NCBI RefSeq assembly: GCF_017591425.1
Contig: NW_024465751.1
Location: 8,060,001-8,124,000 of the forward strand
DNA length: 64,000 nt
Source of the DNA: Ochotona curzoniae
Lineage: Eukaryota > Chordata > Mammalia > Lagomorpha > Ochotonidae
Reading direction: 5' to 3'
The translations under genes and the position numbers were made by a program. Under the pieces are notes generated by a model, which saw only the letters and a list, made by a program, of their open reading frames with translations, did not search any database and was not told where the DNA came from. Of this stretch, positions 23,501-34,649 are shown piece by piece. Numbering within the stretch: the first letter of the stretch is position 1; each line of letters begins with the position of its first letter.

Positions 23501-23645
23501 GTTCAAAAAGTTAGTGGAAAAATGGAACAAAAAAAGCCTATTTTCATATAAAAATTCTGGAATTCATGCATGGAAGGAGAGGATCTTTAAAAAGCTCGTG
23601 GAGAATGTCTATTATGAAAAACTATGCATTGGTTTTGATGAGTTT
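23501..23645. mobile_element. Mariner-like MITE, copy 3 (possibly two joined)
   Basis: 'GTTCAAAAAGTTAGTGGAAA' and then a second start CTTTAAAAAGCTCGTGGAGA, followed by TCTATTATGAAAAACTATGC. Two left-end-like motifs 90 bases apart suggest a tandem or nested pair. Confidence 0.5.
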
Positions 23646-24547
23646 CTAAGGACTGGGAGTGGGAAGCCAGAGGAGTTATCTTTTCACTTCCAAATATTTT
23701 ACACAACATTTTTATAACAAACACATTACTCGCAGTATTAGGAAAAATATAAATTAAGAATGTATACTTTGGGGAATCTATATTTTTTTATCTATGGCAA
23801 AGGAAATCCAGAGGAATAAGACAGAAATAGAAAGGAAGGGTTCTCAGTAAAGGCTGAACTTGGAATGGATACTGTAGCACTGATGGAGTTTAAATAAGAG
23901 AGGTGGTGTTGGGGTGGGGAAGAGGATGGAACTGGGTTAGGCTGATGAGAAATGTGTTCTGAGCAGGCATTAGCAAAGCAAGAAGAATGGTAAACTTTTA
24001 GGAAGGTCATGTGCGTATTCTTGAATACAGTACATCTCAAGGAAGGATTCTGAGCAAGGAGACCGTCCGGCGCTGGAGAGCATGCCCAGATCTCATCAGC
24101 TGAAAATGCAGGTCCATGGCATTTTCACACCTGTAATCCTTACAGAGATAAAAGGACACTGCCAGAATTTAGCAGGCATATTTCTTCTCCACTGTGCAAC
24201 AGTGCAGATTTATGTTGATAACGATCAGAACTGATGCACTGGTCATGAGAATAAGACAAAAACAAAAGGATCTTTCTAAATAATCTATAGGGATCTGCTT
24301 ATTGGATATAGGGAATGAGCAAGCAAAAGCAGAATAGTTCTAGATTTTCAACTGGGGAGTCTTCGTGAACAGTGATGTTGGTGACAGGCCCGTAGCTGTA
24401 ATCCACAGCATGCCTGAAGTCACAGCTTTATCACTTGAGTTTTACCTAAGTCTCTGTTTCCTTTAACAACCCTTCCATGTGGCTATAAGGCAAGTTCCAT
24501 ACATTCATATAAAGATGGCTAGAAATTTTAAAAATTAAAGTACTTTG
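23646..24547. other. Intron, purine-rich, nothing firmly recognised
   Basis: 23800-24080 has a faint L2-like character (GAGCAGGCATTAGCAAAGCA) but is too weak to call. Confidence 0.4.
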
Positions 24548-24880
24548 GGCCTGGCATGGTGGCCTAGTGGCTAAAGTTCTCCCCTTGAATGCTCTGGGAT
24601 TCCATATGGCGCCAGTTCGAAATCCAGAGGACCCGCTTCCCATCCAGCTCCCTGCTTGTGGCCTGGGAAAGCAGTTGAGGACAGCCCAGACCCTTGGGAC
24701 CCTGCACCCACGTGGGAGACCTGGAGGAGGCTCCTGGCTCCAGACCTTGGATTGCCACAGCTCTAGCCATTGTGGTCACTTGGAGAGTGAATCATCAGAT
24801 GAAAGATCTTCCTCTCTTTCTCTCTTCCTCTCTGTATATCTGACTTTGCAATAAAAATAAATAAATCTTTTTTTAAAAAG
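24548..24880 (+). mobile_element. C-type SINE, full length, middle age
   Basis: GGGCCTGGCATGGTGGCCTA through 'CACGTGGGAGACCTGGAGG' to 'ATAAATAAATCTTTTTTT'. Confidence 0.95.
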
Positions 24881-24925
24881 TGCTTTTACCTTATTTACAT
24901 TTAAAACAAATTGAAATAGTTAAGA

Positions 24926-25256
24926 CAGGGGCTAGTGTTGTGGCACAGTTGTTGAAGGCTCTACCTGCAATGCCTGAATCCTATATGACTGCAAGTTCAA
25001 TTTGTGACTGCTCCACTTGCCATCCAAGTAATTATGAATGCATCTGGAGAAGCAGCAGAAGGCAGCCAAAGCCTCATACTTGGATCTCTGTAACCCGCAT
25101 GGGAGACGCAGAGGGAGTGACGAGCCCTGGCGTTGGCCCAGGCCAGCCCTGGATGTTGCACCATTTAGGGACTAAATTAGCAGACGCATGGTCTCCGTCT
25201 CTCCCTCTCTGTAATTTTCAGATACATGAATGAATGAATGAATGAATCTTTTTTAA
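24926..25256 (+). mobile_element. C-type SINE, old subfamily
   Basis: GGGGCTAGTGTTGTGGCACA head; the tail is a TGAA repeat 'CATGAATGAATGAATGAATG' in place of AAATA units. Confidence 0.85.
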
Positions 25257-26309
25257 CAAAATAGCAGAGACCAGGCAAAATTACAGTTTATTCAATTATT
25301 CTAGTTGGCAATGCTTTGTAAAAATTTTAATACTTCACATATGCTGAAAGAAAAAAAATTCTACAAAATAGTTGACAGAAGGAAGCATTCCCAAGGTTTT
25401 AACTTATTTGCATTTGTAACATGTAAGAGTCAGAATCACAAAATTACAAAAACTCAAAATGATTAATAAATATCAGTCAAATAATAGATGCTGATTTACT
25501 TCATGTTGAGAATGATCTTTTTGAGTGGATCCTGACCTCTGAGCGGCATGCCGTGAGTCCGAAGCAGGGCTTGTCATAGCTTCACAGTGGCCCTGAAAGC
25601 TCAGGGGGGTGGTCTTCACTGCTCAGCTAGAGGTCAAGACATTTGAGGACTACTGTATGATAGAATACAAAAACTGGAAAAGCTCTGAAGTAATCTGTCA
25701 TGCTTTCCGAGCCCTTGCTTTTGTGTAAGGTCACATCCCTGTGGAGGATGACAGACTACACGGTTGCATAACTAAGCTTCCAGAACTAGTTACAACTCTG
25801 GAATGCCATCACTCTTTTGCAATGGAATGATCATCATCATATGAAATCTTGAGAAATAAAATCTCTTGCTTACCTGCCAGTTCCTGCCTGAGAAAACCTA
25901 GTCCACATAATAGCCCTTTGTCTAAACGACCGACCTACCTTTTAGAGTACTGAGGATCAGATTTTTAAAAGAATGTTCAAAATATTTCCACATACAATAT
26001 TCCAATAGGCAAAAAGGAAAAACAGAAGAGAAGTATATTCTGGCTTTACAACAGTGTGAGGGGGAAAAAAGGGGGAGGGTGTGGATACAATAAAACTGGC
26101 TGTGAGCTGCTCGCTGTGCAAGCTGGGAAGGCGTCCTCTACTGTGCCTACTTTGAATATGCTTGAAACCTTCCAAGATAAAAAAGGCATACAACTAAATT
26201 TTCAAGATTCTCTTTCCATTCTACAACCAATTAGGGACATCAGTGCTATGCAAAAAAAGTTGGGTTAAAAATTCAAGAGGCTTGTTTGCTCAATAACAAT
26301 AACAATTAT
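25257..26309. other. Intron, nothing recognised
   Basis: AT-rich with mixed patches; frames at 25957-26193 and 26056-26268 are not family-like. Confidence 0.45.
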
Positions 26310-26465
26310 GCCAGACAGTAATCCTTGCTAAATGCATGGTGCTTAGGAAAAGTACTTTCACATCCTTTATCTCAACTCATCAGCACAAAACTACCTGGAG
26401 ACACAGTAGCTAACACTCTAATGTATAAAAAATAAATGAAAGGTTCCGAGGATCTAAGTCACTTC
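26310..26465 (-). mobile_element. MIR-like fragment
   Basis: CACATCCTTTATCTCAACTC and the following 'GTATAAAAAATAAATGAAAG' loosely follow reverse MIR. Weak. Confidence 0.4.
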
Positions 26466-26471
26466 CACGTC

Positions 26472-26639
26472 ATTCACTCACTCACTCATCCATTCATTCA
26501 TTCATTTCACTAACACTTACTATGCATGTCAGCATGTGTCAGGCAGAAAATTACATTCTGTCTTTCAAGAGACACATGGTTCACCTGACAGAACAAATCT
26601 CTATGCTGATAATTACATGATGCTGTGATCCAAGCTATA
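26472..26639 (-). mobile_element. L2 3' end with (ATTC)n start
   Basis: 'TCATCCATTCATTCATTCAT' then ACTAACACTTACTATGCATG, 'GTGTCAGGCAGAAAATTACA' and a decayed body read as reverse-strand L2. Cut by the next SINE. Confidence 0.7.
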
Positions 26640-26653
26640 ATGAAGTGCTTTTT

Positions 26654-26985
26654 TTCTTTAAAGATTTATTTTTTATTATTTTGTTTATTGGAAAGGCGGA
26701 TATACAGAGAGGAGAGACAGAGAGGAAGATCTTCCGTCCGATGATTCACTCCCCAAGTGAGTGCAACGACTGATACTATGCCGGTCCAAAGCCAGGAGCC
26801 TCTTCCGGGTCTCCCACGCAGGTGCAGGGTCCCAAAGCCTTGGGCCGTCATCCTCAACTGCTCTCCCGGGCCACAGGCAGGGAGCTGGAAGGGAAGCGGG
26901 GCTTCTGGGATTAGAACCGGCGCCCATATGGGATCCCAGGTGTGCAAGGCGAGGACCTTAACCACTGCGCCACCGCGCCAGGCCC
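26654..26985 (-). mobile_element. C-type SINE, young, with target-site duplication
   Basis: ATGAAGTGCTTTTT occurs at 26640-26653 and (13-14 bases) at 26986-26999. The body keeps many CpGs (CCGTCCGATGATTCACTCCC, CACCGCGCCAGGCCC). Confidence 0.96.
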
Positions 26986-27096
26986 ATGAAGTGCTTTTTA
27001 AAATCAATTACAGACCAGTTTGGACACATATAGGTCTAAGTAAAACAAAAATTTTATGAAACAACACTGGTTCTTATGCAATGAGCCATATGGGTA

Positions 27097-27414
27097 TTTT
27101 TTAAATTTATTTTATTATTTTATTGGAAATACAGAGAGGAGGAGAGACAGAGAGGAAGATCTTCCTTCCACTGATTCACTCCCAAGGTGGTCGCAAAGGA
27201 AAGAGCTAAGCCAATCTGAAGCCAGGAGCCTCCTCCAGGCCTCCCACAGGGGTGCAGAGTCCCAAGGCTTTGGGCTGTCCATGGCCACCCTCCCAGGCCA
27301 TAAGCAGGGAGCTGGATGGGAAGTGGGGTCGCAGAGACTAGAACCAACGCCCATAAAGGATGCTAGCGCATGCAAGGCAAAGATCCCAGCCACCCAGCTA
27401 CTATGCTGAGCCCT
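27097..27414 (-). mobile_element. C-type SINE, middle age
   Basis: Reverse strand from 'TTATTTTATTATTTTATTGG' to 'ACTATGCTGAGCCC'. Confidence 0.93.
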
Positions 27415-28655
27415 ATATGGGTATTTTCTAGTCTATGCTATTCAGTAGTATTCCTCTTTAACCAAATATTGGTCATAACCTCTTACAATGATTTCACTAT
27501 TTGCTGATGAGCTGCAACCAACAAGATTTAAAAGTGAGCATGAGCATGATGACAGTTCTGCTGCAACAAAATAACAGAAAATCTGCTGAAGGAATGGTGG
27601 GAAGGAAGACTTTAGAAGGTGTTTTCTGAGCATTTAAAGCAACATTAAAGTGGTAGGACTACAACAAAGGTGTTTAGATGCTTTAATCTTTGTGTGCATG
27701 CAATGTGCTTTGCTGTTTGATGCTGGGCAACTGTAACGCAGAAACAGAAATGACTTCCATTATAGGGTATGGAAGCAACTATTAACATCTTTTAGTAATG
27801 TATCATATAATTAATGCTTTTATTTTCAGAGAATAATGTTTATTCCTAATGTTCCAAATATCCGTCTTCTTAAAAATTCTATAAAAACCCAGGAGAAGCA
27901 ACAAAGTCAGAAAATACACATTAAATATCAATTTAGGTACTGTCATTTATAATGAACAATGAAACTGTATCATGATTCTGTTCAATGACTTAATCCTCTA
28001 TTTCAGATTTAAAAGTTTGCTGTGATCCAGGACAGCTGCACCTGTTATACAGAGACACTGAGAAGAGCCAGTAAAGAGTTCTCTGTGCTCCTGCTAAAAT
28101 CTCATGGTGCTGCCCTCTGCTGACTAAGAAAGACAGGGGCAAGATAAGGGATCACCTCATTTTTCTTTGCCATTTCCTCCAATAGGAGGAGGACTATTTC
28201 CATCTTTAGGGACTTTTGAAATGTATTTTGCCCAACTTAACTGGAGGCTCATTGTGCTACCTTGAGATAGATTACTAACTTATTTACACCTTTCATGCAT
28301 TAAGTATTAAAAGACAGAAGGCACTTTCCCACATCCGTACGTGATCAGCTTACAATAGTACTATCACTGACTGGATGTTCAATAAATACTCCCTGAGGAT
28401 ACAGATACTGATGCTAAATACAAAACAAGCAAAATGAAGGAACTTCATTGAATTTCATAAGGCACTGGGGAACTATAGCTGTTTCCTATTTTCCCAAGGA
28501 AATATATTTTTACTACTAATGATAAAAAATATTTTGGCTCCAAAGATTGCTTTTTTTTTTATTTTAAACAGTGTTCACAATTAAAATTAAACTTATTGGA
28601 ACCAAGCCAAAAACACAAACCAGCACTTGTGCCTTTAATCATAATTGTAGGGCTG
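27415..28655. other. AT-rich intron, nothing recognised
   Basis: No repeat or gene assigned. 28010-28140 is a patch of more balanced sequence. Confidence 0.45.
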
Positions 28656-28960
28656 TAGTAAATCAAAAGGATTCTGGGCAGAGATTTCTAGGCACTCACT
28701 GAGATGCAGAGCTGGCCAAAAGGAAAACAAGCCTGCATTTGTGAGGCAGCTCCTGGGAAGCACAACCACCTGCAAAGGTCCCCTGATGTCCACCCAGAAC
28801 TCTGGCTGAAGACATGCTTAGGCTTGAAAACGTCAAGTTCCCGAAAGAAATCCAAAAAAGTAGATGAACCACAAGGGACCATATTTCCTTCCGGAAGATT
28901 TTCAGGTTGTAGTCTACCAAAAAGATCTATTTTTGGAAAGTTCACTTTTTAATTCAGGAT
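28656..28960. other. Open on both strands, status unclear
   Basis: Minus frame 28688-28945 (85 codons) and plus frame 28704-28952 (82 codons) overlap. The minus text has a protein-like mix (RLQPENLPEGN, FLDFFRELDVF), but I recognise no family, and no clear AG/GT pair frames it. Not called as a gene. Confidence 0.25.
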
Positions 28961-29510
28961 GAAAAAAATTGTAAATATTTACCTGAGAACAAAGTGATAA
29001 AATACTAAAACAATCAAATAGAGATAAGCAGCCAGAACTAATAAAACAGGCTTCTAATGCTTCAACCAAATGTTGAATTCTGTTCTGAAGATTAAAGCTG
29101 AATTTTACATAGGGCATTAGCTTGGTAACATTTTACTTTCTAAAATATTTCATTTAACACTTCCAAGTTTGTATTAAAGCACCTTCAAATGGTATTTCTG
29201 AGGTGTCATAAGTCCAGACCACACAAAACCACACTCCACCTCTCTCTATCTTTTCCTGATGCCAGCCACCACTGACACCCCTGATTCTTAATGAATTCCA
29301 GTGAACACTGTTAGGTACAAGCAAATCTACTGTAAACGTTAAAATATTTGACTGCAGACATGCTAAAAAAAAAAAAAAACAGCATTATCAAGGGTGTGTA
29401 ATTTAAAAAAAAAGTTGATACTATTCGTGTTAATGCAAGTTTCCCTTACTGTCTGCACTTCATTAGTATCTTAAGATCCTAGAAAACAAGCAAGCAAGCA
29501 ATATAGGCAA
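28961..29510. other. AT-rich intron, nothing recognised
   Basis: A runs at 29366-29380 and 29405-29413; no element assigned. Confidence 0.45.
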
Positions 29511-29535
29511 AAAAAAAAAAAAAAAAAAAAAGTCC

Positions 29536-29867
29536 AGGGCCCGGCGTGGTGGCGCAAGTGGTTAAAGGTCCTCGCCTTGCACCCCCGGGATCCCATATGG
29601 GCGCCGGTTCTAATCCCGGCAGCCCCGCTTCCCTTCCAGCTCCCTGCTTGTGGCCTGGGAAAGCAGTCGAGGACGGCCCAAAGCTTTGGGAACCTGCACC
29701 CGCGTGGGAGACCTGGAAGAGGCTCCTGGCTTCGGATCGGCATAGTATCGGCCCGTTGCGGCTCACTTGGGGAGTGAATCATCGGACGGAAGATCTTCCT
29801 CTCTGTCTCTCCTCTCTGTATATCTGCCTTTCCAATGAAAAAATAATAAAAATAAATCTTTAAAAAA
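29536..29867 (+). mobile_element. C-type SINE, young
   Basis: Flanked on both sides by an A run followed by GTCCA (left copy ending 29535, right copy ending near 29882), a duplication. The body is rich in CpG: 'GGGCCCGGCGTGGTGGCGCA', CCCATATGGGCGCCGGTTCT, ATCGGCCCGTTGCGGCTCAC. One of the least decayed copies. Confidence 0.97.
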
Positions 29868-29954
29868 AAAAAAAAAAGTCCAAACACCTTCATGTAGCCT
29901 TCAGAGCTTTCTTTCTGTATTATCTCACTCTGGTACTGAAACAAAGCATGCACT

Positions 29955-30140
29955 TCAGGCTAGGTTTGAGTTTCGATCTCTCTATCATTAGCTTTCTGAC
30001 TTTGGGGGCAGTCACTCAGGAATTCTGAGCCCGAATTTCCACCTGTGAGTGGCTGTATGAACAGCTCCCGAGATTTGATATGAACTAAATGAGATAAGAC
30101 ATACATGAGAGGGAGCTTAGCACAGAGCCACGCGGACACT
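29955..30140 (+). mobile_element. MIR SINE
   Basis: 'GGTTTGAGTTTCGATCTCTC', CTTTCTGACTTTGGGGGCAG and 'AACTAAATGAGATAAGACAT' with 'GAGCTTAGCACAGAGCC' follow MIR core and tail. Confidence 0.75.
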
Positions 30141-30307
30141 GACTGATCATCCTGCTCTAGGTTCACCTGCTGTGGCTGCCCTATGCCTTGGTTCTTTTAC
30201 AACTGCCTGTACTGAATCAACACCTTATCTACCAGTCCCTCTGGAACAGTCACTTTTCTCAAATATGACAAATGCTCTCAGCACCCTATAGCCCCGATTA
30301 TATAGTT

Positions 30308-30650
30308 CTCAGCTTCAAATGCCCTTTAAACTGCCATCACCAGTGAAATTTTACTCCTGCTTTGAAGCCGAGTTCAAATGTCCACTCTTCCAGGAAGTCC
30401 TCCTTTCAGTCTGCTGGTCAACATTGATAGCATTCACTTTCGTGTTTTCCGAGTTCACTGCTTGCAGCGTGACTTTACAACATGTATTTGTTTATGTCAT
30501 ATTACTTGTCCATATATATTACCTTCCTGAACTGTGAGCTTAGCAAGGTGGAAATCATGCTTTCTTCTGTTTTTAATCTGAGCAATTAATAACTTGTGCT
30601 GGAATTGACTTTATAAATGTCTGCTGATTCAATAAATACATCAAAGTGCT
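30308..30650 (+). mobile_element. L2 3' end, well preserved
   Basis: 'GAGTTCAAATGTCCACTCTT', CCAGGAAGTCCTCCTTTCAG, 'CTTCCTGAACTGTGAGCTTA', AGCAAGGTGGAAATCATGC and 'CTGATTCAATAAATACATC' match the L2 3' end in order. The frame 30319-30537 lies inside it. Confidence 0.88.
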
Positions 30651-31464
30651 TTCATAAATTTTTACCCAAATACAGTATTAATCACTTATCTGCTCTTCTA
30701 AATTTTTTTGCTAAAGTTATTGTCTAACTAAAAAATATACCCTGCGAGCTTCTGTAATATATAATAACAAATGTCCTAAGAACAGTGTAATTTTAATGCT
30801 TAACACTCAAATGCACAAACATTTTTGGACTACTATACAGACTCTAAAATTGATAATATCCATTACTATCTACTGGTAGACTTAATATAATATTGGCAAA
30901 GGGCAATGATTCAAAGAGGAATAAGCCAATGGTGCATATATAAAATGGAACTTTAGGAACAATTTAAAATTGTCTTCAAATATCTAATGAATCAACACTG
31001 CTGAAGGAAATAATCAGGACACTAAATTAGTGCTAATTTTGCAAGCATGTGTTCCATAGGAAAAAATAAATAAATACACAAGATGTTGACATATAGCTAT
31101 TTGTGGGTAATAAGATAATAGGTAATTTTAATTTGTCCTTTATCTTAACTGAATTTTTTTTTTACAATAGCTTCATTTTTTATTGTCACAAAGGTTATTT
31201 TAAAATGACTGGATTTAAGGTAACTCTAATGAGCATTTACTCAGATTTAATTATAAACATCAAAAATCGTTATTAGCAAAGTAGAAGGCTTCTCCATTTT
31301 TAATACTGATCACAATGCAGTGCTGTAGACATAAGTAAAAACCAAGAGTTAATGCTGTGGCTTAGAAAAACATACTAACCCAATCTGTCCTCAGTTCTAA
31401 ACAGAGGGCAGAGTCAGTCAGCATCTGACTCCTGATTTGGCAGCAGCAAAGCAGCAGCTCTTGG
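30651..31464. other. AT-rich intron, nothing recognised
   Basis: No element or gene assigned. Confidence 0.45.
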
Positions 31465-31550
31465 GGTAAAGAGCAGGCTGGCATTCCAGTTCAGCCCCGC
31501 CCTCACCAGCTGTGTGACTTGTTCTCTCTGAGCCACCACCGGATCTGATC
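31465..31550 (+). mobile_element. MIR core fragment
   Basis: 'GGCATTCCAGTTCAGCCC' then CACCAGCTGTGTGACTTGTT, the conserved MIR core. Confidence 0.65.
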
Positions 31551-33795
31551 CACAAATCAAGGAGGATGCCACAGTCTCTCGTGTCTGAAAGGCCATCACC
31601 ATTGCTGGAATGTCCACTGCAGGGCACCATCACGGCAGGCCCTCTTCTGCTCACACATCTGGAGACATCACTCCCAGTGCAGGGCAATGTCAAGCACTTA
31701 ATGCACAGAGAGGATCAGCAGGCCAAAACAGGGGCTCTTTCTGACTGGGAACGAACCAAGAAAGTCTGATTAAGTTCGTCTGGTGGTAAAGCCTGACTTT
31801 CAAACAGGTTTCCAGTGAGTTATTGGATATGCATGAGGCATTCATTGCTGGATCCACCAGAAAGGGGAGCGCTGGTCACAGTTGAAAGCACCACGAAGGA
31901 AATGGGCAGAAAAGATGAGGGAGAGGAAGGAGAGGACAAGTGTTGGAGGGCAGTGCAATCAAAAAGGCAGAGAAAGAGGAAATGAAGGGAAAAAGCAGAA
32001 ACGATCAGACTGTCAGACAGGGAGGAGTAAGGGGAAGAGAGAAAATCAGTTCTTCCTCTGTCTTCCTCCATATTCTCCCTCCCAGATTTAGTCCCCTAAA
32101 TCGCACTAACTTTCCTGCTTCTCACTCTCTTCGCCCCTCCCCTGCTCTGACATCCACCTTCTGAACAGAACCAAGGTTTTATTCTAGAGTCACTCTCATC
32201 TCCACTCCCTCTCAGACAAGTGCATTCCTTCCTTTAGGAGTCAGAAAGCGCGATAGGGAAACACTAATCCAGAGTGGACTCTGACTCTGGAATTGAGTTC
32301 CAGGCGCCCTAGAAGCTCCCAAGAATCACAAAGATCTCGCCTGATGGTGGCTACAGATATGAGGGGGCACAGCACAGGGAGAGCAGCTGTCCGCCTCTCA
32401 CTTTCTGCCCTTGGTCACTCCCTGTCCTTGTTTGCACTATCTTCAATTACAAAGGATGTACTCTTTTCAATTACAAACATGAATGTCCCATGATTAGGAT
32501 TTATCATCTGATACTGTGTAGTCACCCTTCCCTTTCTGATGAACGTCAGAAATGTTAGTTTAAAATGTCAGAACAGGGCATGCTATAAAACCAAATCCAC
32601 AGGACAAGTGGGCCATGTGAGTAGTTAGTTAAAAGTCACATGGCCCTTAGGAGCAGGAATGTGTTATATCTAATGCATAATCTCCATGCGTATGTCAATC
32701 TAACTTGCCAAGAGAAAGCTGAAGACAAAATGCTTGATTTTGGTTGAACAAAATGGCAAGAAATCTTCTTTGCCAACGAAGCGAGAATGCAATCAAAAGC
32801 TTCCATGATTGTTAAGTGGGATGTCTGTTGGGGGTTAAGATGGAGCAGGTGGAGAGGTTCAGCAGATACTCTGGTAACTGTACAAAGTCTATCAAAAACT
32901 CCTCTTTTCAAAATTGGTACTTGAAGAATAAGAAAATGCCAATATCGCATCTGGAAATGTGTTCATTCATCAGTGAAACTGTGTTATTTCACACCTCATC
33001 AAACAGTATGATAATTTGTCTACATTTGCCAAAACCGAAACAGAAAGCTAAAATGTCCTTGCAGATGGCTTTGTTCAGCAAACGAGTAGAATTAGCTCCT
33101 CTGTTAAGGAAAAGCATTTTCTTGAAATAAAAAGGAAGTACATTACTGAATAATAGGGAGCCCCTTCCCCTCTAAGTACTCTGTAAAGCAAGCAAGGCAG
33201 TGGAACCCTCCTTAGCGATGCTGTCCTGCCAGCTGTGCCCTTACAGCTCTCAGAGGGGCACTGGGGAACAGCAGGCTGCGGGAGCTCAAGACTTTTATCT
33301 CTTCCACCTCTTCTACAGCTCTCTGCACAACTAGCAGTGTGGACTGTAAGACAGAAAGACTGGGGTTGAGGTGAATGAAGTGGAGAGGCCAACAAGAGGT
33401 TACTGGAGAGCTTTTTGAGGCAAAGGATACTCATTGTCTGGGATGGCAGGAATGCACCATTTTCATCTGTTTCCTGGCACTGCATCCGCTGCACCTCTCT
33501 GAATGGTTGAATCTTACACTAGCCAAATAGCTGGTTTTTAGTCTCTAACACAATATGTAAAGACTAGGTTTCCAGATTCAGCTCATTTTAGGGATTACTA
33601 CAGTTAGCTTAAGAAACAGAAGATGGTTATGGAGTAAATCACTCTCAGATTCAGGTCAGTCGTGGAAGTCACTCTGTTTTAGGAATTCAGAATTTGGCAA
33701 AATAAGTCCACAGCAATCACTTTTTTAAACATCTAACATCCTACATAGGAAAACATACTGTCTCGATTTTTCATCTTTCTTTCACTTTTTTGTTT
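31551..33795. other. Repeat-poor intron with balanced base content
   Basis: 31880-32100 is purine-rich on the plus strand. Open frames occur at 31566-31769, 32293-32493, 32636-32950 (minus) and 33075-33494 (minus, 139 codons). None resembles a known protein, and I see no supported splice or promoter context. Unlike most of the window, it lacks recognisable retroposons for over 2 kb. Confidence 0.4.
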
Positions 33796-34086
33796 TAAGA
33801 TTTATCGATTTTTATTGGAAAGACATATTTACAGACAAAAGGAAAACAGAAAGATCTTCTGTCCACTGGTTTACTCCCCAAGTGGCCTCAATGGCCAGAA
33901 CTGAGCTGACCCAAAGCCAGGATCCAGGAGTTTCTTCCAGGTCTACCTTGTGAGTGATAGGCTTTGGGCCATCCTCTACTGCTTTCCCAGGCCACAAGCA
34001 GGAGCTGCATCAGAAGTGGAGCAGCAGGGACTAGAACTGGCACTTGTAGGTAGAGAATTAGCCAGCTGAGCCATTATGGCAGCCCC
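33796..34086 (-). mobile_element. C-type SINE, old
   Basis: Reverse strand: 'TTTATTGGAAAGACATATTT' to 'CCATTATGGCAGCCCC'. Confidence 0.88.
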
Positions 34087-34189
34087 CTTTCTGCTACCTC
34101 TAAGAGGCTTTCTTTCTTCTTAACAAAACCAATCAACAAGAGACAGCTCACATAAATGATATGGGCAGGAACGCTGCTGCCAGATTTCT

Positions 34190-34320
34190 TGGATATCAAT
34201 TGCAAAGTTAGGCAAAGTGCTCAACTTCTGTGGGTCTCAACAATGTTTTGTAAAATAGGGATACTAGTAGAGTACCTTGAATAGTTTGGTGCATTGTAAA
34301 TGTGCACAGAAGGTCAATTT
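34190..34320 (+). mobile_element. MIR SINE
   Basis: 'AGTTAGGCAAAGTGCTCAAC', TTCTGTGGGTCTCAACAATG, 'TTTTGTAAAATAGGGATACT' match the MIR core-to-tail junction. Confidence 0.72.
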
Positions 34321-34359
34321 TGCTATTGCTTAAAAAAAATCACTAGAACTTATGGGTAC

Positions 34360-34646
34360 GAGGGCCAGGCATGATAGGGCAGGCCTCCACCTACGGTACA
34401 AGTACCCCATAAGGACACCACATCTAGCTCGCTGCTTATGGCCTAGAAAGGCAGCGAAGGATGGCGTAAGACCTTGGCCCCCTACACCCACATGGGAGAC
34501 ACGAGGAAGTTCCCAGTTTCCAGCTTCAGATTGGCCATGCTCCAGCTGTTGTGGCCATTTGGGGAGTGAGCTAGAGGACAGAAGATCTCTTTCTATCTCT
34601 GTCTCTCCATGTCTCTGCTTTTCAAGTAAAAATAAAACTTTAGAAA
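34360..34646 (+). mobile_element. C-type SINE, old to middle age
   Basis: 'GAGGGCCAGGCATGATAGGG' to AAGTAAAAATAAAACTTTAG. The B-box region is degraded ('AAGTACCCCATAAGGACAC'). Confidence 0.88.
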
Positions 34647-34649
34647 AAT

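Noticed and set aside
29536..29640. tRNA gene call from A/B-box-like sequence (GGTTCTAATCCC) at SINE heads
   Set aside because: The similarity comes from the tRNA origin of the SINE; no cloverleaf with proper acceptor stem, and the same head occurs in dozens of copies.
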